Of a stretch of DNA of 64,000 bases, positions 57,000-64,000 are shown in pieces (the stretch's first letter is position 1; every line of letters begins with the position of its first letter). The position numbers and the translations under genes are program-made. The stretch is from Toxonevra muliebris (lineage: Eukaryota; Arthropoda; Insecta; Diptera; Pallopteridae). The stretch covers positions 94,977,235 through 95,041,234 of the forward strand of contig OY829326.1 of assembly GCA_963691655.1 (NCBI GenBank), given 5' to 3'. The notes under the pieces were generated by a model. The model made no database searches, was not told where the DNA came from, and saw only the letters and a list, made by a program, of their open reading frames with translations.

Positions 57000-58170
57000 T
57001 TTTTTCCCTATTTGAATTTCTCAGCTTCTTTAAAAAAGAGGAACCTAAAATTCCCTCTACCGTTTATTTCATCTGAGAAAAGTACAATGATACAGTAAAT
57101 GGAATTTATTAATTTATTTGCACACATCATTGACTCATTTTTGCACCACACTGTGCTTACCGGTATAAGCAATAAACCTACTGAATAAAAAGTTAGTGCA
57201 ACCAAACTAACTCTACTTGTGTACATAATTACTTTTGAACTTGTAAAATTCAGTTATAACCATGAGAAATTCATAAACCAGTTCCAGAAAATAAACGCTG
57301 AGATAAATATTTTATTCAAAATTATATGAATAATTAGCAATGACAAAGGCACACTTCATATGCGTGAATTGTGGGTAAGTTAGAAGTACGCACTAAAGAA
57401 AAAAAAACAGCATAAATTACATATAGTTATCAATATTTCAAAAGGCACTAATTGATATTTGTGTTCTTTTAACAAGAGGAGCAAAAAGTGATATAATATT
57501 ATTAAAAATAAAATATCTTAAAATTTTATTTCAGAATTGAATTTGTTGGGCTCTTTGTGCTTGGACTGCATTTTAAACAAATATATTTTTGCATTTTAGA
57601 AAGTTTTTTGCTCTCCTGTACGAAAAAAACCAAAATGTCAATTAGGGCCTTTCTAAATATTGATGACGATATGCATGATAATTATAAATTTGGTTATATT
57701 TATGTACATGCATGTAAACAAAAATTTCGAAACTAGTTTTTGTAAACAACGGCATCTTGATTCATAAAAATCAACAAACTATTAAATCTGGAAAGTAAGA
57801 GTATTTTTGGGGCTCGCTCTAACACAGACACACATTCGATCGTGTCAAATAGCAGAAGTAGGTAGTAGTCGAAAAAGAAGTAGAGATAAAACAACAAAAG
57901 ACAAAATTTAAATCTATCGGCCAGAAACTTGTAACGACATTGCCATGATAATTAAAATTTATTTCCAAAAGTTCGGTTAGCGAGAAAAGAGCTAATAATG
58001 CCAACCTAATATATCTCGTCAAAGCAGAACCAACAAGATAAGAAAAAAAATTAAATTTAAGACGACGAAACCGAGAAATCGAAGTTATAAAAAAAAGAAA
58101 AGAATCTTCCAAAAGATGTTTAAACTAAATACTAATAAAAACGAAATTGAGTCCAGTCAGAAGAAATTTC
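57000..58170. other. AT-rich non-coding stretch, probably upstream region of the next gene
   Basis: No gene. From about 57800 composition becomes A-rich and purine-rich (GTAGTCGAAAAAGAAGTAGAG), resembling the 5' flank of fly genes. Confidence 0.4.
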
Positions 58171-58176
58171 ACCACA

Positions 58177-58212
58177 TCATTTGCAAATTGAACGCCAAGT
58201 GAAAAAGACGTG
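58177..58212 (+). promoter_or_regulatory. Inr + DPE core promoter
   Basis: TCATTT (58177-58182) is a perfect match to the fly initiator TCAKTY; with its A (58179) as +1, AGACGTG at 58206-58212 starts exactly at +28 and is a perfect match to the DPE consensus RGWCGTG. No TATA box is apparent 25-35 bases upstream. The exact +28 spacing is required for DPE function in Drosophila, so the combination is unlikely to be chance. Predicted leader length to the ATG: 104 bases. Confidence 0.6.
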
Positions 58213-58282
58213 AACGCTTTTTAAGAAAAAGAATTAAAACTTTGTTTGTGGAAATAAACCCAATGAAAAATTCCATGACAAA

Positions 58283-58439
58283 ATGTGTCAACATAATTTA
58301 TGGCATTTAATTATTTTTTTATTATCGTCAACATTCAATTTGGCGCACTCAGTTTATGAACCACAGGAGTCAGCGAATTTAAAGCAAATGCTCAGCGTTG
58401 GATTGCACAATATCTTAAAGCCTCCAATCTATAGTGATG
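58283..58439 (+). CDS. first coding exon of an unidentified secreted or membrane protein
   Basis: ATG in ACAAAATG context, a good fly start; the two upstream ATGs at 58263 and 58275 have poor context and a different frame that ends after 15 codons. The reading starts MCQHNLWHLIIFLLSSTFNL, a signal peptide with likely cleavage after AHS (residue 23), followed by a mature start with SVYEPQESANL and MLSVGLHNILKPPIYSDG. After 52 codons plus one base comes ATG|GTAAGTAAC (donor GT at 58440-58441), a consensus 5' splice site, and in the intron a stop follows at once (GGT AAG TAA), so splicing is needed. A phase-1 intron after a signal-peptide exon is common in secreted proteins and receptors. The promoter at 58179 fits as its TSS. 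Next exon not found in the window. I do not recognise the protein. Confidence 0.55.
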
Positions 58440-59039
58440 GTAAGTAACAGCGGCCAGTGTCAAGTGTGAGAAAAATAGAAACAGTGAAATTTAATGCAAT
58501 AGAAATTGCTGCTAAAGTTCTTAATAAAGTGAATAAATGTTAATTTCTTAAGTCAATTCCGAAAAAAAGAATGCTCAAAATGGAGTAAGTTATGGAAATA
58601 TTTGAAAATATGTAAAGATCATAGAAGGGTCCTAAATTAATGATTAAAGGTCTCGAACCTAAACCGAGCCGCCTAAGGAAACTCAAAGTATTTTCTAGCG
58701 ATATTTTGTTTTTAGAAACAAATGCTAAACAAAGTACTTACAATAGAAGCACTTTTGAACTTGGACGTTGTTCTATTTACAGATTTACGGTATTCAAATC
58801 AGCAACTTTTTCTATGATACAATAATGAAATAATGAGTCAGTGAGGAACAGAGAAACCAGATATTAAGAAAAACATTAAAATATTTTGACTAATGTTATT
58901 CTTAATCTCTAAGAACGATTTTTTCTAAAAACAAGTCTATAGGATTTTCTTTTATAAATTAAGGCCTCTTATTAGCAGTTAAGATTGTCTTAATATAGAG
59001 CATGGCTGCCCTGGACACGCTACTCAGATACATCGATCT

Positions 59040-59080
59040 TTTGGACTTTGTATCATTGTTGCGTTTGTGCAACATTAACT
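59040..59080. repeat. hairpin remnant related to the MITE at 53074
   Basis: TTTGTATCATTGTTGCGTTT GTGCAACATTAACTTTG aligns with the left region of the element at 53074 (CATACCCAATGTTGCGTATA...): the TGTTGC/GCAACA stem (59057-59074) is kept while the loop changed from GTATAT to GTTTGT. Confidence 0.4.
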
Positions 59081-59539
59081 TTGAAAATTCATAAAAAATA
59101 TATTCAAAAACTTATTCCAAAAATAATAACTGCTTAATACTTTTACATATACTGGCTTTAAAATTACATTTCACAATTTAAAATTGTTTTGTTTTACTTG
59201 GCTCAAATGCTTAGGTTAACAGGTATACTTTTTCTGAAGGCGTGTACGAAATTTAATAAAAATAGTAAGCATGCTTATTTTTTATTTGAAATAATAAATT
59301 CATCTAGATAAAATAATTTAAATAAAAAATATTTTTAGTATACCACGTTTTTAAAATGGACTAAAAAGTATAAAATAATTTCTCCTAATCCCATACAGAT
59401 TCACAACCGCATATAGATTCCTTATCCCATACAGATTGTCTTGAAAATTTGTAACTGTGAATTTTAGTAGGACGAAAATACTTGTATGATTTAAAACGTT
59501 TGTGTGTGTGAAATTTTGCAATCGATTTTAAGTAAAGAC

Positions 59540-59765
59540 CAGAGCTGTAAAAGAATGCATTCAATTTAATTGCAATACCTTGAAGTCATGGTTAATAACC
59601 GACAATTTGCACTAAATTGGAGTGACTTGAAGTCAATTGAGGTTTTGAAGTCACTTGAACTCAATTGAAATTTGAAATTGTTGACACATTGAATCAAAAG
59701 CAATTGTCTAAGCAATGTCACAATTAATTACTGGACTCGTGCAAGATCATTTTCCCCAAATTGCG
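59540..59765. repeat. hAT-like MITE with GAAGTC arms, second copy (partial)
   Basis: Starts CAGAGCTGTAAAAGAATGCA, a hAT-type end. In reverse complement it matches the right half of the element at 262-667 (GATCTTGNACGAGTCCA, GCTTAGACAATT, TTTCAAATTTCAATTGA, CAAGTGACTTCAA). The other end is missing. Confidence 0.55.
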
Positions 59766-60696
59766 AATAGCCCTATTCATTAAATATAACAGAATTCAAA
59801 TTATATCTTCTCACATAAATGGGTACTCAATAAATACTGTTTTTACATTGCTCCTCGTTGTGATTCTACATTTTGAAACAGAAATGAAATAAAGGCATTT
59901 GCCAAATACATAGTAAGAAGATTTGTTGTTACGGATGTAAAAATGTACAAGAAGAATAATTTATTTATATATTAAAATATGAAATATGAAAAGTTCTAAC
60001 ATTTTAGGTAAATATACTTATTTACATACATATATTTAGGTACAATGTTTAAAATAGTGATAATATTTCTTCGCATTTTGATTTCATGAAATCAGTAGAA
60101 AAAGATTTAAAAGTTCTTATATAAAATTCATAAAATCAAAACAAAACGTTTACATATTTGTATATAAAGAATATATAAATACGGTAAATGTTGAAAGTTA
60201 TTTGCTAAAGGAAATGGTAAATATTTACTTCATCAAACACGTCAAACTCATCCATTCAAACATTTTTGTCTGCTGGATGTGTTGACAACCGTCGCTGTCA
60301 CACCATCGGTTTCTACGATTTTTTGTTTCGATTCCAGCAAGAGCAAATTGCGATCTCTTTACAATCTATACTCTTTGTGAGCGGAACAAAACGAAAAGAA
60401 AAGTTCGTAATTGTTTGTTTTTGTTCTCTCTCTCATTTGAATTTGTGTATGTATACACATATACATATATTCTACTCCCGCTAAAGCAATGATTTTAACA
60501 ACGATGAATTCAATGCTTTGATGTATGAAAAAAATGGAAAAACTTCAGATGCTAATATTTTAAATATTATTATATTTATATATATTTTAGATACTTCATT
60601 TTGCATTATCTTCCAGTTCTGAACTATATTTAAAATTTCAAGTCTCTAGCTCATAGGGAAGCTAGTTTAAAATCGATTGCAAAATTTGTACCGAAC

Positions 60697-60720
60697 AGAC
60701 TGACAGACAGACAGACAGAC
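60697..60720. repeat. (GACA)n microsatellite
   Basis: CAGACTGACAGACAGACAGA CAGAC: five to six units of a 4-bp repeat, preceded by a GATTGCAAAATTTGTACCG phrase that often precedes such repeats in dispersed elements. Confidence 0.8.
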
Positions 60721-61105
60721 ACCATTGAAAGCGAGTTGATATAAACGTGGTAAAATAGCAAACTTCAAGCTGAAATTATAACATCTTGCCAAAAACAGCA
60801 TTTCTTTTGAAAAATTTTTCAAAAGAAACTTTTATTTTTTTTTTTCAATAAGTTTTATTTCATTGAAATGCGCGCACATAACTTTTTCCAAAAATCGATA
60901 AACTTAGCGTTGTAAAATTAGTTTCAGTTCCTTTTCTCACATTACAATGCATACATTTTGAAAAACTGAAATTAGTCCCTTCTGCACTCGCTACATGATG
61001 TGATAACATACATTACGCATTGTTTTTTACTTCATTATAAATGTTCACGTTTTTATGTTCCAAAAAGTGCAACCATGGGTTTTTTAAATTTTTCATTTTT
61101 TCTTT

Positions 61106-61308
61106 TTAACCTTTAACTATGGAGGTGAACTTTTTAGTAAAAAAAAGAAGTTTTTTTGATAATTATTTGTTCTTTGAAAACAAGCTAATAACATTTTTAA
61201 TTAAAATAAATCTAAAATTTTAAAACTTTTTTTGAATTTCAACAAAACTGGCACTTTATTTCACAAGGTGGTGTAAAATTTACCACCACCTACACAGTTA
61301 AAGGTTAA
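61106..61308. repeat. TTAA-bounded MITE, copy 2 (TTAACCTTTAACT family)
   Basis: 203 bp. The ends TTAACCTTTAACTATGGAGG and, inverted, TTAACCTTTAACTGTGTAGG match at 18 of 20 positions; TTAA at both outer edges (61106-61109, 61305-61308). Close to 56554-56783 along its length, which confirms the boundaries of both copies. No coding capacity. Confidence 0.85.
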
Positions 61309-62382
61309 TGCACTTTCTTTGCTTTTTGCACATCTACATCTCCTAATACTGATATTTTTTATAATTTCAATCAGGAAAGAATAAACTATAAACTAAAATA
61401 AACTGTAAAATAAAACAATATAGTAAATAAAACCAGTTTATGATATAATCCACTATACCATTGATATGTAAGTATATTCCACGACCGTTTTTGATATAGA
61501 AATTATGTGTCGCATATTTTTGGGCTTAAAGTAAAATATATAATACATAATATAAATATGATATACCTGTAAAATATGGGTTAAGTACCACATCCTTAAT
61601 TTGTTAATGGAAGTTGGGATTAAGGAATTGGAGAAACTTCACAATCTCAATTCTGGAAGCCTAGTTTAGGTTGTTCTGGAAGAATTAATTGAATGTGTTC
61701 GGTTAAGTCTTGGCAAAAACCAAACAATAGCAAACAAGGGGGAGACGGAGTTTGGCTGCATGTTAACCTATTATCTGGTGTCCTATCAGTACTCCAGTCA
61801 GTAGGGACTATGTTAAAGATTCTTTTGCGCTCGTATTCTGGCACTGCAAGTGCAGTTTTTTCCATTTATCACCTAGTCGAATGTCAAGCTTATGACTTAG
61901 AGAGCCGATTTACTAAATGAGGTTATATTTTAATTTGGAAAAACATTTTTTACAAATTTCTTCCAAATTTGGCTGTTCATAATTTTTGATTAATTATTTA
62001 AAATTAATATTAATGAACAATAATGCCAGAAGTATACAAAAAAGTCATAGAAATAGCAGATCAGATCGTTTCGGAGCCCGCTACGGTTCCTCATCAGTGA
62101 TCTTTGTGATATTAAGTCTGAGTATACAACTTTAATAGTTACTTGACTGTTTGCGAAAATAACTATCTTAGCCTTATCTTTAAGTTTAGTAAATGTAGGC
62201 TTTTCTGACTGCCAGAAATTCGGTCTGGAAAACACTAACTTCGTCTGAAGATTGAAATGATTCCGTCAATGTAAAGATTGATTATGAAGTCAACAATTTC
62301 TTCTCATTTCTGCCTTTGTTCGGAAAAAAGTATTGAAGTTTCTAATGAAGTCCAATTTGGGCAAGGCTGTGTTGGATAAGGC

Positions 62383-62880
62383 CAGAGTAGTAGTTGGTAG
62401 TAGTGATTACTTTAGGAATTAAGTTCCTCTTCAATTACAATTCCTAGAATATGACATTTTTAAATCCTTAGTAATGGAAATGGAAAAATGTTCAATTCCA
62501 TTGGTGGCATGTAAGTAATTTGTAATTTAAAATATGCGATTTCTAAAAGGTATTGAAAAAGTACTCGAAAACTGGGGAATTTCTCTTCCCTTGTGTACAT
62601 TAACACATTACATTAATTCAATTACACAAGTATTCCAAAATTTTTATTAATTCTTTTTGATTTTAAATCCAACAAGTGAATACTTTAGTCCATCATATCT
62701 ACGATTAAAATTAAAAGGAATTAATTACAATTTTGGAATTCAATTCTACAAACTTAGTTAATTACACAAAGGAAGGAAGATTCCTCATTCGTCAAATACT
62801 TTTTCAATTTCTTTGATGAATTGTATGAGGAATTAAAATGTTAATTACCAAAAACATTTCCCAAAAAAAACCTAGTTCCA
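62383..62880. repeat. hAT-like MITE built of GGAATT/AATTCC motifs, second copy (partial)
   Basis: Begins CAGAGTAGTAGTTGGTAGTAG and continues with AATTACAATTCC-type motifs. Homologous to 31743-32486 around GGGGAATTTCTCTTCCCTTG and TATTCCAAAATTTTTATTAA. The right end is not defined. Confidence 0.45.
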
Positions 62881-63866
62881 TTTTAAGGAGTTTCCCATGC
62901 TAGTTTTGACCTGGTTTTTGGGCTAAATTTCGGCCTGAGTTAGCTTTTTTTTTTGGTTTGATTTCTTATTTGCTATTGCCTTTGGTTTGAGTTTCGGTCT
63001 AAGATTTGATAAAAGTCTTGGTCGGAGTTTTCGATTGATTTTGGTCTAAGTAATGGTCTACATTTTTTTCTTATTTGTGGTCCGATTGATGGGTGTGATT
63101 TTTGATTTAAATTTTGGACTCCGTTTGTTTTTATTTTTGATTGAAACCCACTTATTTTTCTCTTTTCTACAGCGTGCCGTATTTAGCTCTTGAAGAGATT
63201 TTAAAATCATAATAGGCCAATTTTAACCAATAGTGATTTTTGCACTGGCGGTCAGAAAACCGCACCACCCACCAATTTCAAAAAAATCGTTTAAAATGGG
63301 GCTTAAACCTGATTTTGCTTTAGTGAATGTCTTTTTTTTTTATTTTTGGGAACAAAATGAACAAAATTGCAAAAGAAACATCATACATACACACAAATTT
63401 TATTACTTTGTAATTAAAACAAAAATATGGAAGACAAGGATTTTTTATTCTTTGACATGTTTTGAGCAACATTCCGTTTTGTTATATGACAGAGGTGCCT
63501 TATCGGACTTAAACCGCGCGAGCTACCTGATCATTCCCGCCAGTAAACTCTAATATCATCGAAAACATTTTAAATCTGCAAACAAATAAGGATCATTAAT
63601 CTAACTTTTTTATTATTTCTAAAATTATCAAACATCAGGCATTAATTACTAACTAAACCTTGCCAATTTGGCGTGATAATATGCCGCAGAAGTCGTTCGG
63701 AAAAATAACGTCATTAATGAGCTAACGCGTACCACAATTGGCTTACAGCAATTGCTCCATAAAATTTTAGCCATATTTTTGGGCGTTCACAGTCCCATCA
63801 ATACGGTATAAGGGACCCATCCAAGCTATCTGACTTTGTGGGAATTTGACTATTTTCACTACACAG

Positions 63867-64000
63867 TTAACCTTCTATTGCTCTATATCTGAGCAACGCA
63901 AATACCGAAGATTAAATGCGCATAAAAAATTGAGTTTAATTTGCCCGATCATATAACTTTTCTCGAGTCTGCCAGAGTTCAATTGCTGTAGTTTTGAGTC
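63867..64000. repeat. left end of a TTAA-type element with TTGCTC hairpin, cut by window edge
   Basis: TTAACCTTCTA followed by TTGCTC-TATATCT-GAGCAA (63878-63896), a 6-bp stem. Same architecture as the ends at 44373, 45438 and 53074, with a different stem sequence. The rest lies outside the window. Confidence 0.4.

Larger units (their letters stand above)
58440..64000 (+). other. putative first intron of the gene starting at 58179, running off the window
   Basis: No exon of the gene was recognised between the donor at 58440 and the window edge. The stretch carries several MITEs (59540, 61106, 62383, 63867), T-rich tracts and AT-rich filler. The best-looking acceptor, TTTTTCTCTTTTCTACAG ending at 63171, would lead after one shared codon to a stop within four codons, so it is not accepted as exon 2. 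The patch at 61640-61920 (open on both strands, less AT-rich) has no recognised motif. Confidence 0.4.

Noticed and set aside
63150..63190. Splice acceptor TTTTTCTCTTTTCTACAG as exon 2 of the gene starting at 58179
   Set aside because: Joined in phase it reaches a stop within four codons; other frames also close soon, so no exon is supported.

Overview
This window looks like nuclear DNA of a dipteran fly, most likely a tephritid fruit fly or a close relative. The DNA is AT-rich, eukaryotic and gene-poor. The core-promoter elements match the Drosophila Inr/DPE consensus, a mariner transposase is present, and the repeat families (tRNA-derived SINEs, jockey-type LINEs, many MITEs) resemble those I know from tephritids. 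The species assignment is inference.

Host genes. Two complete, intronless (in the coding part), tandem plus-strand genes encode secreted GMC-family FAD oxidoreductases of the insect glucose-dehydrogenase-like type (23815-25677 and 26608-28470, 620 aa each). Both keep the FAD-binding motif, both GMC signatures and a His/His active-site pair. They share a stretch of about 240 bp with only seven differences, all synonymous, which points to recent gene conversion. Far to the right (58177-58439) there is what looks like the start of another gene: an Inr with a perfectly spaced DPE, a short leader, an ATG in good context, a signal-peptide-like first coding exon of 52 codons and a consensus splice donor. 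Its intron would run to the right edge of the window.

Everything else is mobile-element debris. Region 0-6.5 kb: two families of decayed jockey-superfamily LINEs plus a palindromic MITE. 8-14 kb: several MITEs with visible target duplications, a decayed LINE with an RNase H domain, and a LINE tail (12563-14118) interrupted by a TTAA-flanked MITE whose removal restores the reading frame. 15-23 kb: a PIF/Harbinger-type MITE, a fold-back element carrying a tRNA-like SINE, and a 140-bp tandem repeat. 29-40 kb: two copies of one RNase H-bearing LINE, two copies of one SINE, a mariner with a frameshift, another decayed mariner-like transposase, an RTE tail, and a hAT-type MITE with an exact 8-bp target duplication. 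42-57 kb: more MITEs, a probable Tc1-type element 2.7 kb long with a nested insertion, and a 5'-truncated RTE LINE with an 11-bp target duplication. 58-64 kb: the putative gene start and an intron full of MITEs.

Two themes stand out. First, many TTAA-bounded (piggyBac-like) ends carry a short hairpin just inside the end whose sequence differs from copy to copy while staying self-complementary. Second, several MITE families have arms built from a degenerate short motif that differs between families. No RNA gene other than tRNA-like SINE heads, no CRISPR and no prokaryotic system was seen.
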